37,184 nt of DNA from Patescibacteria group bacterium (lineage in GTDB: Bacteria > Patescibacteriota > Minisyncoccia > JAHIHE01). The translations under genes and the position numbers were made by a program. The stretch spans positions 1 through 37,184 of the forward strand of contig JAHILZ010000005.1 of the NCBI GenBank assembly GCA_018896765.1. The letters run 5' to 3'. This document shows positions 27,351-37,048 of this stretch, piece by piece (positions within the stretch are counted from its first letter, which is position 1; the number at the start of each line of letters is the position of its first letter). A model generated the notes under the pieces. It ran no database searches and was not told where the DNA came from. It saw nothing but the letters and a program-made list of their open reading frames with translations.

Positions 27351-29855
27351 ATGCAAAAAGAAGCCAAAGCCAGAATTAAAATAAACGATTTACTCCAAAA
27401 TGCTGGTTGGAGATTTTTTGATGATGAAAAAGGCAACGCAAACATTGTTTTAGAAAATAACGCCAAAATCACAAAACAAGCCATAGATGAATTTGGCAAC
27501 GATTTTGAAAAAACTAAAAAAGGTTTTATTGATTTTTTACTGCTCGATGAAAAGGGTTTTCCGTTTGTTGTTTTAGAAGCAAAATCGGAAGACAAAGATC
27601 CTCTCGACGGCAAAGAACAAGCGCGCCGTTATGCCCAATCGCAAAACGCTCGCTTTATTATTCTTTCAAACGGCAATCTCCATTATTTATGGGATGTAGA
27701 GCGCGGCAACCCGACGGTCATCATCACTTTCCCGACTTATGAATCTTTGAAGCATTTTGAATCTTTCAAGCCAAGTTTTGCCACTCTTTCAGAGGAAAAA
27801 GTTGAAAGCGATTATATTGTCCAAACCCAAAACCCAAATTATCAAAAAGACCCGCGCTGGATTGATGAAACGCAAAGACCGGATTTTATTAAAGAACAGG
27901 AATTAAAATTTTTACGACTTTATCAACTTTCAGCCATTCACGCATTGCAGGGATCGGCAAAAAAAGGCAATGACCGCTATCTTTTTGAAATGGCAACCGG
28001 CACAGGCAAAACTCTTATTGCTGGCGGAATAATTAAGTTATTTTTAAAAAGCGGAAACGCCAAAAGGATTTTGTTTTTAGTTGATCGCTTGGAATTGGAA
28101 GATCAAGCGTGGAAAAATTTTGTTCGTTTTCTCAAAAATGATTTTACTTGCGTAATTTACAAAGAAAACAAAGATGATTGGAGAAAAGCGGAAATTGTCG
28201 TTTCAACTGTTCAAAGTTTATCGTTCAACAATAAATATAAAAAACTTTTTTCGCCAACAGATTTTGACATGATAATTTCAGATGAAGCCCACCGTTCTAT
28301 TGGCGGAAATAGCCGAGCAGTTTTTGAATATTTTGTCGGGTATAAATTAGGACTTACCGCCACACCAAAAGATTATCTCAAGAATATTGACCCACAAAAA
28401 GTCAGCGAGAAAGACCCGCGCGCTTGGGAACGCCGTCAACTTTTGGATACATACACGACCTTTGGCTGTCCTTCCGGCGAACCGACTTTCCGATACAGCT
28501 TGCTTGACGGCGTAAAAGACGGCTATCTTGTCAATCCGATTGTCGCCGACGCAAGAACAGAAATCACCACCGAACTTTTATCAGAAAAAGGTTATTCCTT
28601 AATGGTAGAAAACGAAGAAGGAATTGAAGAAGAACAAACCTTTTTCCAAAAAGATTTTGAGCGGAAATTTTTCTCCGATAAAACAAATCAGATTTTTTGT
28701 AAAACATTTTTAGAAAATGCGATCAAAGACCCGATTAGCGGAGAAATTGGGAAAAGTATTATTTTCTGCGTAAGTCAAAATCACGCTTCAAAAATAACGC
28801 AAACTTTAAATCAATTTGCCGGGACTCTTTGGCCAGACAAATACAATTCCGATTTTGCCGTACAGGTTACTTCAAATATTCCGGACTCGCAACAATTTCC
28901 TATCAATTACGCAAATAATAATTTAAACGGACAAACAAAATGGTTGGCGGGCTATAAATCAAGCAAGACAAGAGTTTGTGTAACTGTCGGTATGATGACG
29001 ACCGGCTACAATTGCCAAGATGTAATGAATCTTTGCCTTATGCGTCCGATTTTTTCGCCGACTGATTTTATTCAAATCAAAGGACGCGGAACGAGAAAAT
29101 ATACTTTCAGTTACAAAGACGCGGACGGCGAAACGGCAAAAATAGAGAAAGATACTTTTAAACTTTTTGATTATTTTGCTAACTGCGAATATTTTGAGGA
29201 AAAATATAATTACGATCAAGTTTTGAAGCTCCCAATTAAAACCGGAACGGGAACAGGCGGTGGCGAGGGCGTAGATATTGATGAAGTAAATATTTTCAAT
29301 CCCGACCCGCTCAAAACTTTTTCGGAAAAAGCCGTTGGTCTTGCTGGAATGAAAGTTGATTGGAAATTTTTTGATAAATTTGAATCGGTTGTTAAAAATG
29401 ATCCGGTTGTTAAACAAAAATACGATCAAGGCGATGTCAAAGGGGCGGAAGAATATGTTAAAACCGAAATTTTTGAAAAACCGGAAGATTATTTCAATTT
29501 AGATAAACTGCGAAAATCAGTCAAAGCTGATCGCCGAATTACGCTCAAAGAATTTATTGAAAAAATCTTTGGTGGTATAAACAAATTCAAATCAAAAGAC
29601 GAATTGCTTGAAGACGAGTTTGAAAAGTTTGTCACAATTTATAAGCCGGAAAGCAAATATGCGCTTCCAATTAAAAATTATCTTAAAGCGTATATTACGG
29701 ATTCTGAAATTCGCGATATTATTGAAACCAAAGAATATAGCCGATTTGCCACCAATCCTAAGGTTACGATGAAAGATTTTAGAGAATTGAACGGTTATCG
29801 CGAAGTCGTGCCGGAATATGTTAAAGATTATGTTTCTATTAACGCTTTTATGTAA
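27351..29855 (+). CDS. hsdR: Type I restriction endonuclease subunit R
   Basis: An 834-residue protein. The N-terminal HSDR_N nuclease domain has GFIDFLLLDEKGFPFVVLEAK (D61, E76-x-K78). The SF2 motor follows: ATGTGKT (216-221, Walker A), ISDEAHRS (DEAH 311-314), GLTATP, and motif VI region IQIKGRGTRK near residue 575. The C-terminal ~200 residues are helical, the part that contacts the methylase. HsdR translocates DNA past the HsdM2S complex and cuts at collision. The length matches the EcoEI-like branch (shorter than EcoKI). It is the first intact gene of a four-gene operon; the next ATG is 6 bp after its stop. Confidence 0.93.
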   Translation: MQKEAKARIKINDLLQNAGWRFFDDEKGNANIVLENNAKITKQAIDEFGNDFEKTKKGFIDFLLLDEKGFPFVVLEAKSEDKDPLDGKEQARRYAQSQNARFIILSNGNLHYLWDVERGNPTVIITFPTYESLKHFESFKPSFATLSEEKVESDYIVQTQNPNYQKDPRWIDETQRPDFIKEQELKFLRLYQLSAIHALQGSAKKGNDRYLFEMATGTGKTLIAGGIIKLFLKSGNAKRILFLVDRLELEDQAWKNFVRFLKNDFTCVIYKENKDDWRKAEIVVSTVQSLSFNNKYKKLFSPTDFDMIISDEAHRSIGGNSRAVFEYFVGYKLGLTATPKDYLKNIDPQKVSEKDPRAWERRQLLDTYTTFGCPSGEPTFRYSLLDGVKDGYLVNPIVADARTEITTELLSEKGYSLMVENEEGIEEEQTFFQKDFERKFFSDKTNQIFCKTFLENAIKDPISGEIGKSIIFCVSQNHASKITQTLNQFAGTLWPDKYNSDFAVQVTSNIPDSQQFPINYANNNLNGQTKWLAGYKSSKTRVCVTVGMMTTGYNCQDVMNLCLMRPIFSPTDFIQIKGRGTRKYTFSYKDADGETAKIEKDTFKLFDYFANCEYFEEKYNYDQVLKLPIKTGTGTGGGEGVDIDEVNIFNPDPLKTFSEKAVGLAGMKVDWKFFDKFESVVKNDPVVKQKYDQGDVKGAEEYVKTEIFEKPEDYFNLDKLRKSVKADRRITLKEFIEKIFGGINKFKSKDELLEDEFEKFVTIYKPESKYALPIKNYLKAYITDSEIRDIIETKEYSRFATNPKVTMKDFRELNGYREVVPEYVKDYVSINAFM

Positions 29856-29861
29856 ATAATT

Positions 29862-31301
29862 ATGAATCAAGAACAATTAGAAAAACTTATCACGAATTTA
29901 ACTTCGCATCCGCTTGAAACAGAAACGGTTGAATTTAAAGAAAATAATTTTAATAAAGAAGATATTGGAAAAAGGATTTCGGCTCTTTCAAATTCAGCAA
30001 ATTTACATAATAAAAAAAATGCCTATTTAGTTTTTGGTATTCATGATATAACTCATGATATTGTTGGCACTACCTTTTTGCCAAGTAATGAAAAAATTGG
30101 CAATGATCAGCTGGAATTTTGGCTATCGCAACATATAAATCCACGAATTGATTTTAGAATTTATGAATTTAAACAAGACGCTAAAAATGTTGTCTTTTTT
30201 GAAATTCCACCAGCCATTAATCAGCCAATAAAATTTAATAATATCGCGTATATTCGCATTGGTTCTGCCACGCCTAAATTAAGTGATTATCCGGAGAAAG
30301 AGAGTAAAATTTGGAATAATATACATAGAAACAGTTTTGAAAAAGGTATAGCCAAAGAAAACGTAGCCATCTCGGAAGTATTAAATTTATTGGATTATTC
30401 AAAATATTTTTCCCTCACAAAACAAGCGATCCCTATCGAAACACAGCAATTTGTAAAAAAAATGGCTCAACATGGTTTGGTGAAGAAAGTTTTTGATAAT
30501 AGTTATGATATCACAAACCTTGGGGCGATTTTATTCGCAAAAAATCTAAATGATTTCCCAACTGTTAAAAGAAAATCTGTGAGGGTTGTTCTTTATAAAG
30601 GCAATACAAAAGTAGACCGACTAAAAGAATACGAGAGCCCGCTTGGGTATGCTATAGCTTTTGAAAGCTTGCTTGATTACATAAACGATAAGCTTCCTCA
30701 TAATGAAGAAATTTCTAAGTCATTAAGAAAGGATGTAAAAATGTATCCGGAAGTAGCTATCCGTGAATTTTTCGCCAATGCGCTCATCCATCAGGATCTT
30801 TCAATATCAGGAGCCGGTCCGATGATAGAAATATTTGAAAATCGTATTGAAATAACAAACACGGGAGAGCCGTTGATTGACACTGATAGATTTATTGATC
30901 ATCCTCCTCGTTCTCGAAATGAAGACATGGCGTCATTTATGCGACAAATTGGTGTTTGCGAAGAAGGGGGAACAGGGATTGATAGGGCTTTAATAAATAT
31001 CGCCATATATCAATTGCCCGCCCCGAGTTTTGAAAAATATGAAAATTTTACAAAGGTAACACTCTACGCTCATAAAGAATTAAGGGACATGACAATCGAT
31101 GACAAGGTTCGCGCATGTTTTCAACACTGCGTTTTGAAATATGTAGAAAGTTCCAGAATGACAAACGCGACATTAAGAGAACGGCTTGGAATTGGCGAAA
31201 AAAATTATCCAGCCGCTTCAATAATAATAAGGGCAACAATAAAAAAGGGGTTAATAAAAGAATCAGAAAAATCCAAAGAATATGTTCCTATATGGGCATA
31301 A
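29862..31301 (+). CDS. AlbA_2 (Schlafen-type) / HATPase_c_4 protein
   Basis: A 479-residue protein of the 'RecG-like' AlbA_2 family; it has no helicase motifs despite that common label. Residues 15-120 are the AlbA_2/Schlafen domain (ETVEFKEN, then LSNSANLHNKKNAYLVFGIHD). Residues about 290-370 are a GHKL-like ATPase domain (YPEVAIREFFANALIHQDL, ITNTGEP, and the glycine-rich EEGGTGIDRALI). A C-terminal winged helix ends TNATLRERLGI...SIIIRATIKKGLI. Members are presumed nucleic-acid-binding regulators or nuclease-linked proteins and often sit in defence loci. Sitting between hsdR and hsdMS it may regulate the operon or add an activity. A 102-bp gap with two ATGTAGTAA direct copies follows. Confidence 0.85.
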   Translation: MNQEQLEKLITNLTSHPLETETVEFKENNFNKEDIGKRISALSNSANLHNKKNAYLVFGIHDITHDIVGTTFLPSNEKIGNDQLEFWLSQHINPRIDFRIYEFKQDAKNVVFFEIPPAINQPIKFNNIAYIRIGSATPKLSDYPEKESKIWNNIHRNSFEKGIAKENVAISEVLNLLDYSKYFSLTKQAIPIETQQFVKKMAQHGLVKKVFDNSYDITNLGAILFAKNLNDFPTVKRKSVRVVLYKGNTKVDRLKEYESPLGYAIAFESLLDYINDKLPHNEEISKSLRKDVKMYPEVAIREFFANALIHQDLSISGAGPMIEIFENRIEITNTGEPLIDTDRFIDHPPRSRNEDMASFMRQIGVCEEGGTGIDRALINIAIYQLPAPSFEKYENFTKVTLYAHKELRDMTIDDKVRACFQHCVLKYVESSRMTNATLRERLGIGEKNYPAASIIIRATIKKGLIKESEKSKEYVPIWA

Positions 31302-31403
31302 ATTATGTAGTAATTTTTTGGAATTTTTCAAAAAAATGCTCAAAAGCACCCTTTTTAAGCCAAAAAATGATGTAGTGGCCATGTAGTAAATAAAGATTAA
31401 AAT

Positions 31404-33863
31404 ATGCTTAATCAAGATACAAAACGAAAAATTGACTCTGCCCGCCAAATTTTGGTCGGCAAGGTGCCGGACCCAAAAGCGCAAGTTGAGCAAATCACCA
31501 CAGCGTTGATTTATAAGTTTATGGACGATATGGACAAAGAAGCGCAAGAGCTTGGCGGAAAAGCGCGCTTTTTTACCAATGGCTACGAAAAATATGCGTG
31601 GACAAAATTAATGGACACAAGAGTTGGCGGGCAAGATCGTTCGAATCTTTATATTGAAGCGATAACCTCGTTATCTCAAAATCCGCACATCCCACAATTG
31701 TTTCGTGATATTTTCAAAGATACCTTTTTACCCTACCGAAGCCCTGAAACTTTGAGTTTGTTCCTGAAAGAAGTAAATGGTTTTAGCTATGACAATAGTG
31801 AGGACTTAGGCAATGCTTTTGAATATCTGCTCTCTATTCTTGGTTCACAAGGCGACGCCGGGCAATTCCGCACGCCTCGCCATATTATTGATTTTATTGT
31901 TGACGCAGTTAATCCAAAAAAGGACGAAACTATTTGCGATCCCGCTTGCGGAACAGCCGGTTTTTTGATTTCCGCCTACAAGCATATTCTCAGACAGCAT
32001 GACGGCTTGGACGATCCGAAAAACAAAGAAAAGCCACTTACACCAGACGAACGAAAAACTTTAATGGATCATTTCGCTGGTTATGATATTTCGCCTGATA
32101 TGGTTCGTCTTTCCAAGGTTAATTTATATCTGCATGGCTTTCCTAGCCCGACAATTTTTGAATACGACACTCTTTCAAGCGAGGAAAAATGGGACGAAAG
32201 TTTTGATGTAATGCTCGCCAACCCGCCGTTTATGTCGCCAAAAGGCGGAATCAAACCACACAAAAGATTTTCAGTGCAAGCTAAACGATCTGAGGTGCTT
32301 TTTGTAGATTATATTTTGGAACATTTGCGACCAAAAGGCCGCGCCGGTATTATTGTGCCGGAAGGAATTATTTTCCAATCGGCTGGAGCGTATAAGCAGC
32401 TCCGTAAAATGTTAGTCGAAGATGGATTATTTGCTGTTGTTTCGCTTCCGGCTGGCGTTTTTAATCCATATGCCGGAGTAAAAACCAGTATTTTACTTTT
32501 TGATAATGAAATTGCCAAAAAAACAAAAAATATTTTATTCCTAAAAGTTCAAAACGACGGCTACGATCTCGGCGCACAAAGGCGGGAACACGACAAAAAT
32601 GATCTGCCTTTGGCTTTGAAAATTATCAAGGAATATAAAATGGCGTTAAAGGACGGGAAAGATTTTAAATTTGATGAAAGCGAAAAGCAAATCGCTCATC
32701 TCGTTGCCAAAGAAAAAATCGCCAAAACCGGCGACTATAATCTTTCCGGCGATAGGTATATTGAAATAGCAAAGTTTGTCAATAAAAAATATCCCATTGT
32801 TGAAATTGGCGAGTTTGTTAATATCACCACTGGCAAAATAAATGCGAATCGAGCAACTGAAAATGGCAAATATCCTTTTTATACTTGTGGGCAGGAAATA
32901 TTAAAAATAAACGAAGCGGCTTTTGAGGGCGAGAGTATACTTCTTGCTGGCAATGGCGATTTTAGTTTGAAATATCATACAGGAGGCCAGTTTAATGCCT
33001 ATCAGAGAACCTATGTTATTAAATCAAAAGATCAACATCGGTTATTAAATAAATATCTTTTCCATTCTCTTAAGCAACCAGTTAAAAATCTTATTTCGCA
33101 AGGCGGGGTAATCCAATATTTACGCCTACCACAAATTATTGGGATAAAATTGCCGCTTCCACCTATTGAAGTTCAAAGGGAAATAGTTGAGCAAATTGAA
33201 GCCAAACAAAACGCCATAGACCACGCCAAAGCAGTTATTGAAAATATATATAGAGAGAGACGCTATTTTGGTCAATCACTTAGAAAATTAGAAGGTGTTG
33301 AGTGGGTTGAGTTGGAAGAACTTTGTGAAATCAATCCAAAAAAATCAGAGGTTAAAGAAAAAGATATTGAAGTTAGTTTTGTGCCAATGACAGATGTAAG
33401 CGAACAAAATTATTATTTTGAGCCAAAACAAACAAAGATAATTAGCGAGGTTTACAAGGGATATACATATTTTGCAGAAAACGATGTTTTGCTTGCTAAA
33501 ATCACGCCTTGTTTTGAAAATGGGAAGTCAGCAATTGCAAGAAAGTTAAAAAATGGAATTGGTTTTGGCTCTACCGAATTTATTGTCTTTCGAACAAATG
33601 ACAAGACGATTCCTGAATGGATTTATAATTTCGTCGCCAATACGCAGTTTATCGATGAAGGCAAAAATCACATGACCGGATCAGCTGGTCAAAGACGATT
33701 GAATATTGATTTTGTGCGTAAGTATAAAATCCCGCTTCCGTCTTTAGAAATTCAGAAAAAACTTGTCGCCGAAGCGGAAAAAGAACAGCAAATAATCAAT
33801 GCGAACAAGCAATTGATTGAAATATACGAGCAAAAAATTGCCGATGTATTAAGTGAAATATAG
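31404..33863 (+). CDS. hsdMS: Fused type I methyltransferase-specificity protein (HsdM-HsdS)
   Basis: An 819-residue fusion. The HsdM part has the N-terminal helical domain, QFRTPRH (154-160), motif I DPACGTAGF (179-187) and the N6-adenine motif IV NPPF (273-276). From about residue 455 comes a specificity region with two target-recognition domains, each followed by a coiled-coil spacer: KYPIVEIGEFVNITTGK...LPLPPIEVQREIVEQIEAKQ, and WVELEELCEINPKKSE...IPLPSLEIQKKLVAEAEKEQ. So one chain methylates and recognises a bipartite site, and can guide HsdR. Separate hsdM and hsdS genes are the norm, although fusions are known. The DNA site cannot be predicted. The KAP gene begins 2 bp after the stop. 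Confidence 0.92.
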   Translation: MLNQDTKRKIDSARQILVGKVPDPKAQVEQITTALIYKFMDDMDKEAQELGGKARFFTNGYEKYAWTKLMDTRVGGQDRSNLYIEAITSLSQNPHIPQLFRDIFKDTFLPYRSPETLSLFLKEVNGFSYDNSEDLGNAFEYLLSILGSQGDAGQFRTPRHIIDFIVDAVNPKKDETICDPACGTAGFLISAYKHILRQHDGLDDPKNKEKPLTPDERKTLMDHFAGYDISPDMVRLSKVNLYLHGFPSPTIFEYDTLSSEEKWDESFDVMLANPPFMSPKGGIKPHKRFSVQAKRSEVLFVDYILEHLRPKGRAGIIVPEGIIFQSAGAYKQLRKMLVEDGLFAVVSLPAGVFNPYAGVKTSILLFDNEIAKKTKNILFLKVQNDGYDLGAQRREHDKNDLPLALKIIKEYKMALKDGKDFKFDESEKQIAHLVAKEKIAKTGDYNLSGDRYIEIAKFVNKKYPIVEIGEFVNITTGKINANRATENGKYPFYTCGQEILKINEAAFEGESILLAGNGDFSLKYHTGGQFNAYQRTYVIKSKDQHRLLNKYLFHSLKQPVKNLISQGGVIQYLRLPQIIGIKLPLPPIEVQREIVEQIEAKQNAIDHAKAVIENIYRERRYFGQSLRKLEGVEWVELEELCEINPKKSEVKEKDIEVSFVPMTDVSEQNYYFEPKQTKIISEVYKGYTYFAENDVLLAKITPCFENGKSAIARKLKNGIGFGSTEFIVFRTNDKTIPEWIYNFVANTQFIDEGKNHMTGSAGQRRLNIDFVRKYKIPLPSLEIQKKLVAEAEKEQQIINANKQLIEIYEQKIADVLSEI

Positions 33864-33865
33864 TT

Positions 33866-36133
33866 ATGTTTATTTACGACAAACCAATCGAAACCGAAAA
33901 AGATGACTTCCTAAGCAGGAAAAGATTTTCTCAACATCTTGGGAAAGCACTTTTGGATTGGAAAGAAAAAGAAAGTCTTGTCATTGCGATTTATGGTGAA
34001 TGGGGATCTGGAAAATCTTCAGTTATTAATCTAGCCAATGAATACATTGAGGCCACAAAAAACGATGATAAACCAACAATTATAGGATTTAATCCATGGG
34101 GTTTTTCAGAAGAAAAAAATCTCAGTACTCACTTTTTTAACGAAATAGCCAAGGAGCTTGAGATTAAACACGGCTCATCAAAAGATAAAAAGATTGCAGA
34201 AAAGCTGAAGCTGTACTCTAAATTATTGAGTCTTACGCCCAAAAAGGAAACTTTAAATATTCTTTCCTCAAAAGTGCTTCTAGGCTTGGGCTTGATCGGT
34301 ATTTCGTCCAGCCAAATAATACAATGGCTAGCTATACCAGCAAACTGGATTAAATATACTTTTTTTGGGATAGGTCTCGTTTTATTTTTGGTGGGATTAT
34401 TTAAAGATTTTTTGCTTGGTTTGTCAGATTTTTTTCAACAGAAGTATTTGGTGAATAAAAAATCTATTGCAGAATTAAAAAACGAAATAAAAAAAGAGCT
34501 TTTGGAACGAAACAAAAAAATTGTGATCGTCATTGACGATATTGATCGACTAAATCAATCAGAAATTAAACAAATTTTTAGACTAATTCGGATAAACGCA
34601 GACTTTCCAAATACAATTTATCTCTTGGCTTTTGATAGAAAAATTGTTGAACAAAATCTTGAAGAGCAAATCGGCGTTTCGGGAAAGGATTATTTGAATA
34701 AGATAGTCCAAGTGCATTTTAACGTGCCTTTTGCAAAACCCTCAAAAATATCCACATTTCTTTTCAAAGAGCTAGATCGGATTTTAAGCATATTACCTGA
34801 ATCTGCACAAAAATATTTTGGACAAGACGAGCCGTATTGGGCAAATGTTTATCATTCGGGTTTCAAAGATTTTTTCAAAAACATACGAGATGTAAAAAGG
34901 TTCGCAAGCAGTTTAGAATTTAATATCTCTCAAATGTATCAAGGTAAGATAATGGAAGTAAACCCAATAGATTTCATTGCTATTGAGGCGATCAGAATTT
35001 TTGCGCCAGATTTCTACCTATTCATGCGTGATAAAAGTGTGATTTTTACTTCTACTGATAGAAACGACCGAAGTTCAAGGGATAACAATCCAAGAAAAGA
35101 TGAAATTGAAAAAGCGTTAAACGCGCTACCAAGCGAAATAAAAGAATCTGTTCTTGAGTTATTGAAAAGATTATTTCCACAAGTCGACGGCATTTTTCAG
35201 TACGGTTATTCAACGCACGGACATGAATGGCAGTCCAGCTGGAGCAATAATTTAAGAGTATGTGCTACAAATAATTTTGATAGCTATTTTACGCTAATCC
35301 CCGGTGGTGACGAGGAAGAATTAAGCCAGTTTGAAATCGAGGAAATTTTAAGCAAAACAAATTCAGCAGAAGATTTTGAAAAGATTATTAGGGAGTACAT
35401 TGAGAAAAAGAAAATTAGGAAGGTTTTACAAAGGATTCAAGATTTTACAGGTGATCAAGCTCGTATTTCGCAAGATAATGCAAAGCATGTAGTTAAGGCA
35501 CTTTTTAATATTTCCGATGATTTGCCCGAAGAAAAAGTTGGGATGTGGGATTTCGGAATAGATATGGATTTGATGAGAATAATTTATCAGTTGTTAAAAC
35601 GAGAAACTGACAAAAACAAGAATTTCGAAATTCTAAAAGAAGCTATTCCGCCGTCAAAAGGCTTGTTTGGTCCAGTGCAGAAAGTTTCCTTGGAATCATC
35701 AAGAAAGGAAAAGGGCAAGGATTCTGATGAATTTATAGTACCAGAAGACAAAATAGAAGAACTACAAAAATTATGTCTTGAAAAAGTAAAGGGAGAAACT
35801 ACCGACAATCTTCTTAAACATAAAAATTTACTCTATATTCTATATCGTTGGAAAGAATGGGATAAAGAGGAAAAGTGGAAAGAATTTATAAAAGAAGTAA
35901 CTGACGATGACGCAAAGTTGCTTTTGTTCACGGTTAAATTTGTTTCGGAAACCAAAAGCCAAACGATTGGAGATTATGGCGTAAAGATAACTAAAAAGTT
36001 TAATTATAAAAGCGTAAACGATTTTATTGATCTTGAGGAAATGAAAAAAAAGTTGGAAGAAATAAGAAAACAAAATAACGAATTATATAAAAACAATAAG
36101 GAATCGATTGATTTATTCTTAGAAAGTGTTTAA
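33866..36133 (+). CDS. KAP-family P-loop NTPase
   Basis: A 755-residue KAP ATPase. Walker A is GEWGSGKSS (44-52). Two or three membrane helices are inserted at about 135-195 (VLLGLGLIGISSSQIIQWLA; FFGIGLVLFLVGLF), Walker B is IVIVIDDIDRL (217-228), and the sensor-like YLLAFDR follows. The large C-terminal half is helical and charged. KAP NTPases are membrane-tethered and recur in phage-defence loci. The gene begins 2 bp after hsdMS, so it belongs to the same operon. Its last three codons (E-S-V) and stop come from the left end of an IS5-type element. Removal of the element would read ...LFLD and stop (GAC TGA at 37049-37054), so the insertion changes only the tail. Confidence 0.88.
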   Translation: MFIYDKPIETEKDDFLSRKRFSQHLGKALLDWKEKESLVIAIYGEWGSGKSSVINLANEYIEATKNDDKPTIIGFNPWGFSEEKNLSTHFFNEIAKELEIKHGSSKDKKIAEKLKLYSKLLSLTPKKETLNILSSKVLLGLGLIGISSSQIIQWLAIPANWIKYTFFGIGLVLFLVGLFKDFLLGLSDFFQQKYLVNKKSIAELKNEIKKELLERNKKIVIVIDDIDRLNQSEIKQIFRLIRINADFPNTIYLLAFDRKIVEQNLEEQIGVSGKDYLNKIVQVHFNVPFAKPSKISTFLFKELDRILSILPESAQKYFGQDEPYWANVYHSGFKDFFKNIRDVKRFASSLEFNISQMYQGKIMEVNPIDFIAIEAIRIFAPDFYLFMRDKSVIFTSTDRNDRSSRDNNPRKDEIEKALNALPSEIKESVLELLKRLFPQVDGIFQYGYSTHGHEWQSSWSNNLRVCATNNFDSYFTLIPGGDEEELSQFEIEEILSKTNSAEDFEKIIREYIEKKKIRKVLQRIQDFTGDQARISQDNAKHVVKALFNISDDLPEEKVGMWDFGIDMDLMRIIYQLLKRETDKNKNFEILKEAIPPSKGLFGPVQKVSLESSRKEKGKDSDEFIVPEDKIEELQKLCLEKVKGETTDNLLKHKNLLYILYRWKEWDKEEKWKEFIKEVTDDDAKLLLFTVKFVSETKSQTIGDYGVKITKKFNYKSVNDFIDLEEMKKKLEEIRKQNNELYKNNKESIDLFLESV

Positions 36134-37045
36134 AAACCCACTTTTAGTGTATAATATGGTTAGAAAGCTAAAATTATTCTACTCATATGAAACAACAAAA
36201 GAATAAAACATATATCAAAATCAAGAGAAAACCATATCCTTCCGACATTACCGATAAGCAATGGCTGCAAATTAAGCCTTTGATTCCGACGGCTAAAAAT
36301 AACGACAAAAATGGAGGCAGAGAACGGACAACCGATATGCGGGAAGTACTTGATACAATCTTTTATCTTTTAAGAAGTGGCTGCTCATGGCGCATGCTGC
36401 CTCATGATTTCCCTCAATGGGAGATTGTCAGGCATTACTTTGATACTTGGCAAAAAGACGGCACCTGGAAAAAAGTTCACGATCATCTGCGGGATAAAGT
36501 TCGCCTGAAAGCCGGCAAGAAGAAACAGCCTACCGCCGGAATCATTGACTCGCAGTCGGTAAAAACCGCGGAAAAAGGGGGGTTCGTGGCTATGACGCTG
36601 GTAAAAAGATAAGCGGCAGAAAGCGGCATATACTGGTTGATACCATGGGATTACTTTTAAAAGCAGTGGTTCATGCGGCTGACATTCAGGATCGTGACGG
36701 GGCCAAATTAGTGTTTAAGCGGATGAGAAAATATTTCAAACGGCTAAAACTTATCTGGGCTGATGGCGGATATGCCGGCAAGTTGATCGGTTTTGTTAAT
36801 CGATATTACAACTGCATTCTTGAAATCGTTAAGCGCTCTGATGATTTAAAAGGCTTTAAGATTTTACCCAAACGCTGGATTGTGGAAAGAACATTCAGCT
36901 GGTTGAATAAATACAGGCGACTAAGCAAAGATTACGAATATCATACCAAAACCAGCGAAACCATGATTTATATTGCCATGATTCATGTTATGGTGCGAAG
37001 ATTAGGAAGAAACAGAACAAGGAAATGGGGATATTAAACACTTTC
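36122..37045 (+). mobile_element. IS5-family insertion sequence (IS427-like), 924 bp
   Basis: Terminal inverted repeats GAAAGTGTTTAA (36122-36133) and TTAAACACTTTC (37034-37045) are perfect over 12 bp. They are flanked by a TTA target duplication (36119-36121 and 37046-37048), fitting the T-N-A preference of some IS5 groups. A two-frame DDE transposase fills the element, and its stop overlaps the right repeat. Both ends and the duplication are intact, which suggests recent insertion. Confidence 0.9.
36187..37037 (+). CDS. IS5-type DDE transposase in two frames (-1 shift)
   Basis: The first frame (36187-36612) encodes ITDKQWLQIKPLIP, RSGCSWRMLPHDFP and GIIDSQSVKTAEKGG, with the first catalytic Asp in IDSQS. 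It runs out of frame at an A5G6 run (36572-36582). Shifting by -1 restores VRGYDAGKKISGRKRHILVD, the second Asp region WADGGYAG, and WIVERTFSWLNKYRR with the Glu. Related elements read EKGG-RGYDAGKK continuously, so this is either programmed -1 frameshifting/transcript slippage on the homopolymer, as in many two-ORF IS5 relatives, or a single-base deletion. The ATG at 36645 is probably not a real start. Coordinates cover both frames. Confidence 0.85.
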
Positions 37046-37048
37046 TTA

